Origin: Planococcus maitriensis
Lineage (GTDB): Bacteria > Bacillota > Bacilli > Bacillales_A > Planococcaceae
DNA length: 64,000 nt
NCBI RefSeq assembly: GCF_003289925.1
Contig: NZ_QLZQ01000009.1
Coordinates: 25,328 to 89,327 of the forward strand
Direction of reading: 5' to 3'
Translations under genes and position numbers: made by a program
Part shown: positions 55,797 through 64,000 of the stretch, one piece after another
How the letters are laid out: the number at the start of each line of letters is the position of its first letter
Numbering within the stretch: the first letter of the stretch is position 1
Notes under the pieces: model-generated
What the model saw: the letters and a program-made list of their open reading frames with translations, nothing else
Database searches by the model: none
Told to the model about the DNA's origin: nothing

Positions 55797-57997
55797 GGTA
55801 TAGCCCCTTTCCAGGCGGAGCGGAGCGTTTCGACCGATTCATCGATCCAGACGGCTCCGTCTTCCCCTTTGACGATCATGCGATCACCCGTGACTTCACC
55901 GATTTTCCGTGCATCTTTCACTGTACCTTCGAATGCTTGCGCTTGCTCGGGAGATACTGTGAGCAAGAAGCGTGATTGTGTTTCACTGAAAAGCGCCGTC
56001 GTTTTCGAGCCTGTCAAATTCACTTCCACACCGAGCCCGTTGCCGAATGTTTTCTCAGCCAAAGCGACAGCTACGCCGCCTTCCGCTACGTCGTGAGCCG
56101 ACTGGACCAAGCCTTGCTGGATAGCCGAAAGGATAGCCGCCTGGCGTTGCGCTTCAACGTCCAAATCGATGGATGGCGCTTTCCCGAAAATGCGGCCTTC
56201 CACCATTTTCTGCAATTCACTGCCGCCGAATTCCGTCATGCTGCCGCCCACGAGATAAACGAAATCACCTTGTTTTTTCGCATCTTGCGTCGTGACATGC
56301 TTCAAATCTTCGACAAGGCCCACAAGCCCGATCGTCGGTGTCGGATAAACAGCTGTTCCATTTGTTTCATTGTACAGAGAAACGTTTCCGCCGATGACTG
56401 GCGCGTTCAATTGAAGGCAAGCTGCAGACATGCCGTCAGCCGCTTTTTCCAGCTGCCAGAAAATCTCTGGCTTTTCCGGGTTACCGAAGTTCAGGCAGTC
56501 GGTAATCGCCAATGGTTTTGCGCCTGAAACGACTACGTTTCTCGCCGCTTCCGCGACCGCAATCTTGCCGCCTGTTTCCGGATCAAGATAAATATAGCGT
56601 GAGTTGCAATCTGTCGTCATCGCTAGCCCTTTATTCGTTCCGCGCACGCGGATGACTGCGGCATCGGATCCTGGCGTGACGACCGTGCTCGTACGCACTT
56701 GGTGATCGTATTGGTTGTAAACCCATTCTTTCGAAGCGATGGTCGGCTGTTGCAATAACGAAAGTAACGTCGCCTGATGATCTTCCACTTTCGGCTCTTC
56801 GTTCGGCAAGCTTTGGAATTCGCGGTAATATTCCGGCACGCTCGATTTCTGGTGATAGACCGGTGCATCTTCTGCCAGTGCGTCGACCGGCACTTCTGCA
56901 ACAATCTCTCCTTTATGCTTCAAGCGCAATGTGGAATCGTCCGTTACCCGCCCGACCGTCACTGCATCCAGGCCGTATTTTTCGAACAACTCGACGATTT
57001 CCGGTTCGCGCCCTTGTTTGACGACGATGAGCATGCGCTCCTGGGATTCCGAAAGCATCATTTCATAAGCTGTCATGCCCGTCTCGCGCTGCGGGACGTG
57101 ATCCAAATCCATCTCGATGCCGGAGCCGGCTTTTGACGCCATCTCCGCTGAAGAGGAAGTGAGGCCTGCTGCTCCCATGTCCTGGATGCCGATTAGCGCA
57201 TCGGACTTCACAAGTTCCAGGCATGCTTCAAGGAGCAATTTCTCCATGAACGGGTCGCCCACCTGGACTGCCGGGCGTTTCTCATCGGATGAATCCGTCA
57301 ATTCCTCAGAGGCAAAAGTCGCGCCGTGGATGCCGTCGCGGCCTGTTTTCGCGCCGACGTACATGACCGGGTTGCCGGTTCCTTTAGCGATACCTTTTTG
57401 GATGTCTTTATGGTCGATCAAGCCGACGCACATCGCGTTGACAAGCGGGTTGCCATCGTACGATGCATCGAATTGCACTTCGCCCCCGACTGTCGGGATA
57501 CCGATGCAGTTTCCGTAGCCGGCGATGCCAGCGACCACTTCTTCGAATAAATACTTGACGCGCGGCGTCTCAAGTTCGCCGAAGCGCAAGGAATTCAACA
57601 GCGCAACTGGGCGTGCGCCCATTGAGAATACGTCACGGATAATGCCGCCGACGCCTGTCGCTGCCCCTTGATAAGGTTCGATAGCGGATGGGTGGTTATG
57701 TGATTCCATCTTGAACACGGCAGCCTGCCCGTCCCCGATATCGACGATGCCGGCGCCTTCTCCAGGCCCCTGCAATACATGCTCGCCTTTGGTCGGGAAT
57801 TTCGACAGCACCGGCTTGGAGTTTTTATAGGAACAATGTTCAGACCACATGACGGAGAACAAGCCGGTCTCAGTGTAGTTCGGCGTTCTGCCCAGGATGT
57901 CTTCGACCATTTGGAACTCGGCGTCCGACAAACCCATCTGCTGGTAGATTTTCTGTTCTTTGATCTGCTGCGTGTTCGGCTCAAGCGTGACTGACAT
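55772..57997 (-). CDS. purL: FGAM synthase large subunit
   Basis: 741-residue small-type PurL that converts FGAR to FGAM with PurQ and PurS. It shows the start [20 protein letters not shown], the [16 protein letters not shown] block, [21 protein letters not shown], the second half [18 protein letters not shown] and [10 protein letters not shown], and [14 protein letters not shown]. The start lies inside purQ (17-bp overlap) after TGGAGGGA; the 3' end overlaps purF. Confidence 0.98.
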   Translation of the reverse strand: MSVTLEPNTQQIKEQKIYQQMGLSDAEFQMVEDILGRTPNYTETGLFSVMWSEHCSYKNSKPVLSKFPTKGEHVLQGPGEGAGIVDIGDGQAAVFKMESHNHPSAIEPYQGAATGVGGIIRDVFSMGARPVALLNSLRFGELETPRVKYLFEEVVAGIAGYGNCIGIPTVGGEVQFDASYDGNPLVNAMCVGLIDHKDIQKGIAKGTGNPVMYVGAKTGRDGIHGATFASEELTDSSDEKRPAVQVGDPFMEKLLLEACLELVKSDALIGIQDMGAAGLTSSSAEMASKAGSGIEMDLDHVPQRETGMTAYEMMLSESQERMLIVVKQGREPEIVELFEKYGLDAVTVGRVTDDSTLRLKHKGEIVAEVPVDALAEDAPVYHQKSSVPEYYREFQSLPNEEPKVEDHQATLLSLLQQPTIASKEWVYNQYDHQVRTSTVVTPGSDAAVIRVRGTNKGLAMTTDCNSRYIYLDPETGGKIAVAEAARNVVVSGAKPLAITDCLNFGNPEKPEIFWQLEKAADGMSAACLQLNAPVIGGNVSLYNETNGTAVYPTPTIGLVGLVEDLKHVTTQDAKKQGDFVYLVGGSMTEFGGSELQKMVEGRIFGKAPSIDLDVEAQRQAAILSAIQQGLVQSAHDVAEGGVAVALAEKTFGNGLGVEVNLTGSKTTALFSETQSRFLLTVSPEQAQAFEGTVKDARKIGEVTGDRMIVKGEDGAVWIDESVETLRSAWKGAIPCLLKSEA

Positions 57998-58664
57998 GTG
58001 ATTCCCTCCACTGTTTGACGATTGATCTGAATAATGGCAAGCCGTCGGTTCCGCCGATCAAGTCGGATACGGCGCGTTCCGGATGCGGCATCATGCCAAG
58101 CACATTACCGCGTTCGTTTATGATGCCGGCAATATTATTACGGCTGCCGTTAAAATCTTCTGCGTATGTGAAAACGATTTGGTTATTGTCTTTCAAATGC
58201 TGATATGTCGCATCGTCGCAGTAATAATTGCCTTCCCCATGAGCGACCGGAATGCGGATTTCTTCGCCTTCCTTATATTCATTCGTGAACAAAGTGTGGG
58301 CATTTTCCACTTTCAAGCTGACTGTGCGGCACGTGAACTTCAAATCTTTATTGCGCATGAGCATGCCAGGAAGCAAGCCTGCTTCCGTCAGGATCTGGAA
58401 TCCGTTGCAGACGCCGAGAACCGGTTTTCCGGCTTCCGCTGCTTTGCGCACTTCATCCATGACGCCTGCAAAACGGGCGATGGCGCCTGCGCGCAAATAA
58501 TCCCCGTATGAGAAACCGCCAGGAAGCAAGATCCCGTCATAGCCGCTCAAGTCGTGCGTGTCATGCCAGACATATTCCGCTTCTTCTCCTAGCTCATCCT
58601 TGATGGCATGGTACATATCCAAGTCACAATTCGATCCCGGGAAAACAATCACTGCGAATTTCAT
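57981..58664 (-). CDS. purQ: FGAM synthase glutaminase subunit
   Basis: 227-residue class I glutaminase that feeds ammonia to PurL. The triad is visible: Cys86 (VCNGFQIL), and His and Glu in MPHPERAV near the C-terminus. The start [14 protein letters not shown] is typical. ATGA overlaps the purS stop. The 3' end overlaps purL by 17 bp. Confidence 0.97.
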   Translation of the reverse strand: MKFAVIVFPGSNCDLDMYHAIKDELGEEAEYVWHDTHDLSGYDGILLPGGFSYGDYLRAGAIARFAGVMDEVRKAAEAGKPVLGVCNGFQILTEAGLLPGMLMRNKDLKFTCRTVSLKVENAHTLFTNEYKEGEEIRIPVAHGEGNYYCDDATYQHLKDNNQIVFTYAEDFNGSRNNIAGIINERGNVLGMMPHPERAVSDLIGGTDGLPLFRSIVKQWRESHVSHA

Positions 58665-58915
58665 TGCGAGACAACCTCCTCGATTTCATACCTGTAATCT
58701 TCAATCACCGTATTCGCAAGCAGCCTGCTGCACAATTCATCAACCAAAGCATCTACGTCGCGCTCACCGTCTCCAATGACCAGCTCCATATACTTGCCTA
58801 TCCGCACGTCCTGTACTTCGTCGTAGCCCATTTTATGAAGCGAGCCCATTACAGCCGAACCTTGTGGATCGAGTACACTTTCACGCAACGTCACATACAC
58901 TTTTACTTTTTTCAT
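58661..58915 (-). CDS. purS: FGAM synthase subunit PurS
   Basis: 84-residue bridging subunit that holds PurL and PurQ together, seen in Gram-positive pur operons. It shows [20 protein letters not shown], then [17 protein letters not shown], the whole family length. The ATG at 58915 shares one base with the purC stop (TGATG) and has GGGAGGAC upstream; a TTG one codon earlier is less likely. Confidence 0.97.
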   Translation of the reverse strand: MKKVKVYVTLRESVLDPQGSAVMGSLHKMGYDEVQDVRIGKYMELVIGDGERDVDALVDELCSRLLANTVIEDYRYEIEEVVSQ

Positions 58916-59628
58916 CAATTTTGTCCTCCCAGTCGAGATAAAATGAGTTCATAAGCATCCGTCAAATTGCCGAGGTTCCGGCGAAATACGTCTTTATCGA
59001 GTTTCTGTTTCGTTTCCTTGTCCCATAGGCGGCATGTATCAGGGGAGATTTCATCAGCCAGCAGGATCTCGCCATTTTCATCACGGCCGAATTCGATCTT
59101 GAAATCGACCAAATCGACGCCAATCTCCTGGAAAAAGCCGATCAGCACATCGTTGATGACGCGCGCCTTGTCTTTAAGCGCCGCCACTTCATTCTCAGTC
59201 GCAAGCTCAAGCATGGCGATATGGTCATCCGTGATGAGCGGGTCGCCGAGTGCGTCATCTTTCAAGTAGAACTCCACGACCGGTCTCTGGATTACCTGGC
59301 CTTCATCGAGTCCCAGCCGCTTCGCCATACTGCCGGCGACGATATTGCGCACGACGACTTCCAGCGGGATGATGCTCACTTCACGCACCAATTGTTCATG
59401 CTCAGATAATTGTTTGACGAAATGGGAAGCGATGCCAGCTTCTTTCAATTTCCCAAACAGCAAAGAGGTGATCTGGTTATTCAAACGCCCCTTGCCCGAA
59501 ATCTCTTCTTTTTTCTCTCCGTTGAACGCAGTGGCGGAGTCTTTATACTCCACCCAAAGAATGCCTTGCTCGTCCGTCTGATACAGACGCTTCGCTTTTC
59601 CTTCGTACAATAGCTGGGCTTTTTCCAT
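58915..59628 (-). CDS. purC: SAICAR synthetase
   Basis: 237-residue ATP-dependent ligase joining aspartate to CAIR. It shows the start LLYEGKAKRLYQTDE (phosphate loop), ATAFNGEKKEEISGKG, PLEVVVRNIVAGSMAKR, DFKIEFGRDENG and DEISPDTCRLWD. The length is normal. It lies between purB (15 bp away) and purS (1-bp overlap). Confidence 0.97.
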   Translation of the reverse strand: MEKAQLLYEGKAKRLYQTDEQGILWVEYKDSATAFNGEKKEEISGKGRLNNQITSLLFGKLKEAGIASHFVKQLSEHEQLVREVSIIPLEVVVRNIVAGSMAKRLGLDEGQVIQRPVVEFYLKDDALGDPLITDDHIAMLELATENEVAALKDKARVINDVLIGFFQEIGVDLVDFKIEFGRDENGEILLADEISPDTCRLWDKETKQKLDKDVFRRNLGNLTDAYELILSRLGGQN

Positions 59629-59643
59629 GGTTGATGCCTCCGT

Positions 59644-60939
59644 TTAGTTTAATCCGAGACGATTGAAGATCATATCGACTTGCTGCAGGTGGTGGTTGTA
59701 ATCGAAGCAATCATCCAGCTCTTCTTTCGTCAGCTGCGAAGTGATCGTTTCGTTCGCTTCCACGACTTTACGGAACGAAGTCTGCGTTTCCCATGCTTCC
59801 ATCGCGCACGGCTGAACGGTATCGTATGCTGCTTCACGCGCCATTCCTTTGTCGATCAATGTCAGAAGCACCCGCTGCGAATAAATAAGTCCGAGTGTCG
59901 AATCCATATTGCGTTTCATGTTCTCCGGGAACACCGTCAAGTTTTTGACGATATTGCCGAAACGGTTGAGCATATAGTTCAATGCAATTGTCGCATCCGG
60001 CAAGATGACGCGTTCTGCAGAAGAATGCGAGATATCGCGTTCGTGCCACAGGGAGACGTTCTCATAAGCCGTCATCATATAACCGCGGATCAGGCGCGCA
60101 AGACCCGTCATGTTTTCAGAACCGATCGGGTTGCGCTTATGCGGCATCGCCGACGATCCTTTCTGCCCTTTGGCGAAAAACTCTTCGACTTCACGTGTTT
60201 CGGATTTCTGCAAACCGCGGATTTCCGTCGCGAACTTCTCGATGGATGAAGCGATCAAAGCAAGCGTGCTCATGTACTGTGCATGGCGGTCGCGCTGCAA
60301 AGTCTGTGTGGAAATGCGTGATGCGGCGATCCCTAGGTTCTTGCACACATATTCTTCAACGAACGGGTCGATATTGGCATATGTTCCTACCGCACCGGAC
60401 ATCTTGCCCGTTTCAATTGATTTCGCTGCCGCTTCAAAACGCTCCAGGTTGCGCTTCATTTCCTCGTGCCAAAGCGCCAGTTTCAAACCGAATGTCGTCG
60501 GTTCTGCATGGACACCATGCGTACGGCCCATCATAACCGTCATCTTATGTTCTTTCGCTTTGTTTGCCAGGATGTCGATGAAGTTCGTCAAATCTTTGCG
60601 CAGGATCTCGTTCGCTTGCTTCAATAGATAAGAAAGTGCGGTATCGACAACATCCGTCGACGTCAATCCGTAATGCACCCATTTGCGTTCTTCCCCGAGT
60701 GTCTCGGATACCGCACGCGTGAAAGCAACTACATCGTGGCGGGTTTCTTCTTCGATTTCTAAAATACGGTCGACAGAAAATCCTGCATTCTCGCGGATTT
60801 TTGCCACATCTTCTTTCGGGATATCACCGATTTCGGCCCATGCTTCACATGCAAGGATCTCTACTTCCAGCCATGCTTGGTATTTGTTTTCTTCTGTCCA
60901 AATGGCACCCATCTCCGGGCGTGTATAACGTGCGATCAT
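59644..60939 (-). CDS. purB: Adenylosuccinate lyase
   Basis: 431-residue enzyme acting twice: SAICAR to AICAR, and adenylosuccinate to AMP. The fumarase-superfamily signature [17 protein letters not shown] (near residue 263) and the catalytic-His region [14 protein letters not shown] (near 138) are clear, and the start is [20 protein letters not shown] lies 7 nt upstream. It is placed between purK and purC, as in Bacillus. Confidence 0.98.
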   Translation of the reverse strand: MIARYTRPEMGAIWTEENKYQAWLEVEILACEAWAEIGDIPKEDVAKIRENAGFSVDRILEIEEETRHDVVAFTRAVSETLGEERKWVHYGLTSTDVVDTALSYLLKQANEILRKDLTNFIDILANKAKEHKMTVMMGRTHGVHAEPTTFGLKLALWHEEMKRNLERFEAAAKSIETGKMSGAVGTYANIDPFVEEYVCKNLGIAASRISTQTLQRDRHAQYMSTLALIASSIEKFATEIRGLQKSETREVEEFFAKGQKGSSAMPHKRNPIGSENMTGLARLIRGYMMTAYENVSLWHERDISHSSAERVILPDATIALNYMLNRFGNIVKNLTVFPENMKRNMDSTLGLIYSQRVLLTLIDKGMAREAAYDTVQPCAMEAWETQTSFRKVVEANETITSQLTKEELDDCFDYNHHLQQVDMIFNRLGLN

Positions 60940-60955
60940 AATGTATGTCCTCCAA

Positions 60956-62080
60956 TTATTCCGGCCAAATGCCGGATGCTTCGATTTCTTGTAATGTTTG
61001 GTCTAGATTTTCCGTCAAAATGGTCACATGCCCCATTTTGCGTTTATGTTTGGCTTCGTCTTTGCCATATAAATGGATCGACCAGTCCGGATAATGTGCG
61101 ATTTTAGTTGTGAGCGGCGCTACATGTTCTCCGAGCACATTGACCATGACAGCCGGACTCCAAAGCTTCGGCTTTCTCAACGGCCATCCGCATATGGCGC
61201 GAATATGCTGATGGAACTGGGAAATATTCGTCGCTTCGATTGAGTAATGCCCTGAGTTATGTGGACGCGGCGCTAATTCATTCACCAAAATTTCGCCATC
61301 TGACAAGACGAACATTTCAACAGCGAGCGTTCCGATCAACTGCAAATGCTCGGCAATCTCTTGCGCCGCCTGTTTCGCTTTTTCCAGCGTTTCTTCATTA
61401 ACACGGGCAGGGACAATTGTTTGATGCAATATATGGTTTTTATGGATATTTTCTCCAATTGGCAAGATAGCCGTTTCGCCTAATGTATTGCGCTGGATGA
61501 CGACGGATATTTCCATCGTGAAATCAACAAACGCTTCTGCGACGCAATCCCCATTTTGGAACAGTGCTTCGGCTTCTTTCAACTGCTCCGCATTTTCCAC
61601 TATTTCCTGGCCTTTGCCGTCATATCCGCCTCTAGCCGTTTTAACAACAAAAGGATATTTCAAATTTGCAATTCGCTCTTTCAATTCATCAAATGTAGAA
61701 GCTTCTATATAATCTGCTACCGGTACCCCTGCTTCCCGGATTGCCTTCTTCTCGAAAATCCGGTTTTGGGTAATGCGGATCAGCTCTGCCCCTTGCGGCA
61801 CATAAGCAATTTCTGCTATATGACGGAGCCCTTCCACATCGATATTTTCAAACTCATAAGTGATGACATCGCTCACTTCTGCCAATTCTTCTAGTGCTTC
61901 CGAGTCATTGAACGGAGCGACAATCTGGATATCTGCTACTTGTCCGGTCGGCGAATCCATGCCTGGATCCAAAACAGCGATTTTAAAGCCTGCTTCCTTC
62001 GCAGCCAAGGCCATCATACGCCCTAGTTGCCCACCGCCAATAATTCCGATTGTCTGTCCTGGCAAAATCGTTCGTGTCAT
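60956..62080 (-). CDS. purK: N5-CAIR synthetase
   Basis: 374-residue ATP-grasp enzyme carboxylating AIR at N5. It shows [20 protein letters not shown] at the N-terminus, ATP-grasp [14 protein letters not shown] near residue 145, and [17 protein letters not shown] near 265. ATGA overlaps the purE stop. The pair with class I PurE is typical of bacteria. Confidence 0.97.
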   Translation of the reverse strand: MTRTILPGQTIGIIGGGQLGRMMALAAKEAGFKIAVLDPGMDSPTGQVADIQIVAPFNDSEALEELAEVSDVITYEFENIDVEGLRHIAEIAYVPQGAELIRITQNRIFEKKAIREAGVPVADYIEASTFDELKERIANLKYPFVVKTARGGYDGKGQEIVENAEQLKEAEALFQNGDCVAEAFVDFTMEISVVIQRNTLGETAILPIGENIHKNHILHQTIVPARVNEETLEKAKQAAQEIAEHLQLIGTLAVEMFVLSDGEILVNELAPRPHNSGHYSIEATNISQFHQHIRAICGWPLRKPKLWSPAVMVNVLGEHVAPLTTKIAHYPDWSIHLYGKDEAKHKRKMGHVTILTENLDQTLQEIEASGIWPE

Positions 62081-62565
62081 ACCAGATCACCCGAACTTTC
62101 CAGAACCGCATTTGCAGTCCGCTTGCGCCTTTGTTCCAAAGCCTGTGCTGCAGACGCATCGACTGTACCGAGGATTTGGACAGCCAAAAGCCCGGCATTG
62201 ATCGCGCCGGCTTTTCCGATCGCAACCGTCGCCACCGGAACGCCTCCTGGCATCTGGACAATCGACAATAATGAATCCATGCCGTTCAAAGCTTTCGACT
62301 GCACCGGAACGCCGATGACCGGTAAAGTGGTTTTTGCCGCAACCATTCCCGGCAAATGTGCAGCTCCGCCAGCACCGGCGATAATGACATGTAATCCTTT
62401 ACCGCGCGCTTCTTCTGCATAGCTGAACATTAAATCCGGCGTTCGATGCGCCGATATCACTTTTTTTTCATAGCCGATCTTCAACTCATCCAGCACGTCG
62501 CAAGCATGTTTCATCGTTTCCCAATCACTCGAACTTCCCATAATAATGCCGATTCGCGGATTCAT
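62077..62565 (-). CDS. purE: N5-CAIR mutase, class I
   Basis: 162-residue octameric mutase moving the carboxyl from N5 to C4. It shows [13 protein letters not shown] near residue 6, the active-site loop [15 protein letters not shown] near 38, and [22 protein letters not shown] near 73. First gene of the operon, after the guanine riboswitch and its terminator; AGAGGTTATTG precedes the ATG. Confidence 0.98.
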   Translation of the reverse strand: MNPRIGIIMGSSSDWETMKHACDVLDELKIGYEKKVISAHRTPDLMFSYAEEARGKGLHVIIAGAGGAAHLPGMVAAKTTLPVIGVPVQSKALNGMDSLLSIVQMPGGVPVATVAIGKAGAINAGLLAVQILGTVDASAAQALEQRRKRTANAVLESSGDLV

Positions 62566-62587
62566 TCAATAACCTCTCTTTCAAAAG

Positions 62588-62648
62588 TAAAAAGCCCTCA
62601 AATAAACTGCTCACATGACGTGAAAAGCAGTCTACTTAAGGACTTTGA
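62588..62648 (-). terminator. Riboswitch-controlled terminator of the pur operon
   Basis: Minus-strand AAGTCCTTAAGTA...ACTGCT pairs with AGCAGT...TATTTGAGGGCTT (with G-U pairs) before TTTTTACTTTT, 22 bp before purE. Confidence 0.85.
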
Positions 62649-62714
62649 TTCAACGAAATATTAAATGATGGCATAAAAAAGCACATCCCCCGTTACAAGT
62701 ACCATAAGTTGCTT

Positions 62715-62785
62715 TCCCGCATAGTCCGGACATTTACGGTGTCCTGGTAGAGACGCAGAAGCCAATTCTTCTGCATATATGGGGT
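62715..62785 (-). promoter_or_regulatory. Guanine-class purine riboswitch
   Basis: The minus-strand aptamer core is clear: CCCCATATATGCAGAAG, TCTCTACC, GGACACCGTAAATGTCC and GGACTATGCGGG. The loop and GACTATG closely resemble the B. subtilis xpt-pbuX aptamer. The C in GACTA predicts guanine/hypoxanthine rather than adenine. Confidence 0.95.
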
Positions 62786-62795
62786 TTCCTTATTA

Positions 62796-62824
62796 ATCAT
62801 AACAAGATGGTTCATATGCGTCAA
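62796..62824 (-). promoter_or_regulatory. Sigma-A promoter of the pur operon
   Basis: Minus strand TTGACG (62819-62824), 17 bp, TATGAT (62796-62801). Confidence 0.85.
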
Positions 62825-62828
62825 TGAT

Positions 62829-62872
62829 AAAGTCGAACGATAAATAAATTCACTCTTTTAACGTTCGTGTTT
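62829..62872. promoter_or_regulatory. Paired PurBoxes (PurR operator)
   Basis: AAAGTCGAACGATA on the plus strand (62829-62842) and AAACACGAACGTTA on the minus strand (62859-62872), with 16 bp between them. Inverted orientation and 16-17 bp spacing are the B. subtilis PurR rule. They lie just upstream of the -35. Confidence 0.85.
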
Positions 62873-62887
62873 TTTACCCATCATCTT

Positions 62888-63076
62888 CTATTTTTCGATT
62901 TTATTCCCTTTAAACTTGATTATCTGACGAACAGGTATAGGCTTTCCATTAATCTCTTCGAATAAGGGCTCTTCTTTGCGCCCTACAGCCATATAACCTT
63001 CTTGTTTCATTCGATTCAGGCAGTCTTCCACCGTTTCGTGTTCCTGCACTTCGAACCAAATTGTCTTTTTACTCAT
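62888..63076 (-). CDS. yebG: NETI-motif protein (YebG-like)
   Basis: 62-residue protein resembling the short Bacillales NETI-motif proteins; here the core reads [27 protein letters not shown]. No function is known. It overlaps the stop of yebE by 4 bp (ATGA), and the order yebE-yebG-purE is as in B. subtilis. The PurBoxes of the pur operon lie just downstream of its stop codon. Confidence 0.88.
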   Translation of the reverse strand: MSKKTIWFEVQEHETVEDCLNRMKQEGYMAVGRKEEPLFEEINGKPIPVRQIIKFKGNKIEK

Positions 63077-63615
63077 TTAAACAATCTACCTCTTTTCACT
63101 TGTTTCACCCAGAATCCTCCATGAATCGTTTTTGGTTCATAAGCAATAATAAAAGCTTTGGGATCTATTTCTTGAATCGTCTTGTATAATTTTAATTCCA
63201 TCTTTCGTGGAGTCAAGATTTGCATGGCTTGCCTGCCGCCATCTCTGCCGTTTGCATCCCAATCCGTTACCCCGTAACCTTGTTCACGCAACTTCCGTGG
63301 GAGATAATCACTTTCATCATTACTGATAACATTAACCGTTATATAACCGAGAGCCATTTTCTCCTCGATTTTAGAACCGATGACGACCCCCGATCCATAA
63401 CCAATCGCATAAGCGATCAAGTTCTGGATTTGATCCAAATTATCCAATACCAGCCCTAGCCCTACTATATAAATAACCACTTCAATCATACTGACAAGCG
63501 CCGCTAAATAACGGAAACCTTTGAGTGTCATGATCATCCGCACAGTAAAGAAAGTGACATAGACAATATTGATCGAAAATATTATGAGAACCATTAACCA
63601 CGGATTAATATCCAA
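63073..63615 (-). CDS. yebE: DUF2179/UPF0316 membrane protein (YebE-like)
   Basis: 180-residue protein of the UPF0316 family: three hydrophobic helices in the first 85 residues (starting [18 protein letters not shown]), then a soluble DUF2179 domain (about 95-170) with [19 protein letters not shown]. The function is unknown. The TTG at 63615 is preferred because GAAAGGGTG lies 7 nt upstream; a GTG at 63636 has no SD. It follows the rRNA operon terminator. Confidence 0.87.
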   Translation of the reverse strand: MDINPWLMVLIIFSINIVYVTFFTVRMIMTLKGFRYLAALVSMIEVVIYIVGLGLVLDNLDQIQNLIAYAIGYGSGVVIGSKIEEKMALGYITVNVISNDESDYLPRKLREQGYGVTDWDANGRDGGRQAMQILTPRKMELKLYKTIQEIDPKAFIIAYEPKTIHGGFWVKQVKRGRLFK

Positions 63616-63719
63616 TTTCTGCACCCTTTCTTTCACAATTAAATTTCATATTAGGTCAATCAAAGTATGAATGCAAGAGGGAATAGACCTTGTTTCAGAA
63701 AAAACCTAAATAATTCCAA

Positions 63720-63758
63720 AGAAAAAAGCCGCTACCGGAATGAACCGGTAACGGCTTT
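63720..63758 (-). terminator. rRNA operon terminator
   Basis: Minus-strand AAAAGCCGTTACCGG / CCGGTAGCGGCTTTTTT hairpin just after 5S. Confidence 0.9.
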
Positions 63759-63765
63759 TCGACTT

Positions 63766-63882
<117 letters not shown>

Positions 63883-63946
63883 TCTTGAGCTTGTTCGCTC
63901 AAAACTGGATAAATCGACATTGTGGGAAACTTGCGTTTCAGTTTGT

Positions 63947-64000
63947 TGGTTAAGTCCTCGATCGATTAGTATTCGTCAGCTGCACGTGTCGCCACGCTTC
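63947..64000 (-). rRNA. rrl: 23S ribosomal RNA, 3' end only
   Basis: The minus strand shows the conserved 23S 3' end: GCGACACGTGCAGCTGACGA, ATACTAATCGATCGAGGACT, TAACCA. It continues past the right edge. The 64-bp gap to 5S holds no tRNA. Confidence 0.95.

Overview
The window is a Gram-positive, Bacillales-type chromosome segment of moderate G+C. Strong Shine-Dalgarno (SD) sites, sigma-A promoters, many U-tracted terminators, a B. subtilis-like pur operon with paired PurBoxes plus a guanine riboswitch, and B. subtilis-like gene order (yebE-yebG-pur, yerA-yerB-yerC-pcrB-pcrA-ligA-camS-gatCAB-dgkB) all point that way. Two kinds of structured GC-rich intergenic repeat and the mix of genes suggest Planococcaceae (Planococcus or a relative); that placement is inference.

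Layout. 1-5000: the 3' part of a P1B-4 metal ATPase, a BrkB/YihY membrane protein with a YtxH-type protein, an AGCS amino-acid symporter and a DUF1128 protein. 5000-9600: a two-gene cluster of an FAD monooxygenase and a SAM methyltransferase, then the pseudouridine catabolic pair psuK-psuG behind a promoter that overlaps a perfect palindrome. 9600-13700: an M29 aminopeptidase, mreBH, a beta-carbonic anhydrase and a DinB-like protein; the terminator shared by the last two appears split by an inserted repeat. 13700-30800: peptidases (PepF, Map, M20, a second M29), ThiT under a TPP riboswitch, a secreted SGNH hydrolase, a DEAD-box-type helicase, a divergent TetR/DHA2 efflux pair, an amidase, an FbpA-like small protein, a frameshifted DUF1801 gene, a flavodoxin and an RlmCD-type rRNA methyltransferase. 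30700-35600: cytochrome bd oxidase cydA-cydB-cydS, a Nudix hydrolase, dgkB and a thioredoxin-like protein. 35530-36290 has no credible gene but contains a long imperfect stem-loop and degenerate repeats.

36290-62570 is almost entirely minus strand: gatCAB (tRNA-dependent amidation), camS-ligA-pcrA-pcrB (DNA repair and a lipid synthase), yerA-yerB-yerC, a GNAT gene, and the complete IMP operon purEKBCSQLFMNHD, read from 62565 down to 49914. The pur leader (62588-62872) carries PurBoxes, a sigma-A promoter, a guanine aptamer and a terminator. Upstream lie yebE-yebG and the end of an rRNA operon: the 3' end of 23S, then 5S and a terminator, all minus strand.

Most genes are conserved housekeeping functions. 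I found no CRISPR array, prophage, transposase or defence island. The least-explained items are the terminator-splitting repeat insertion (12859-13156), the structured gene-free stretch (35534-36287), the monooxygenase/methyltransferase pair, the psuK operator and the G7 frameshift in the DUF1801 gene.
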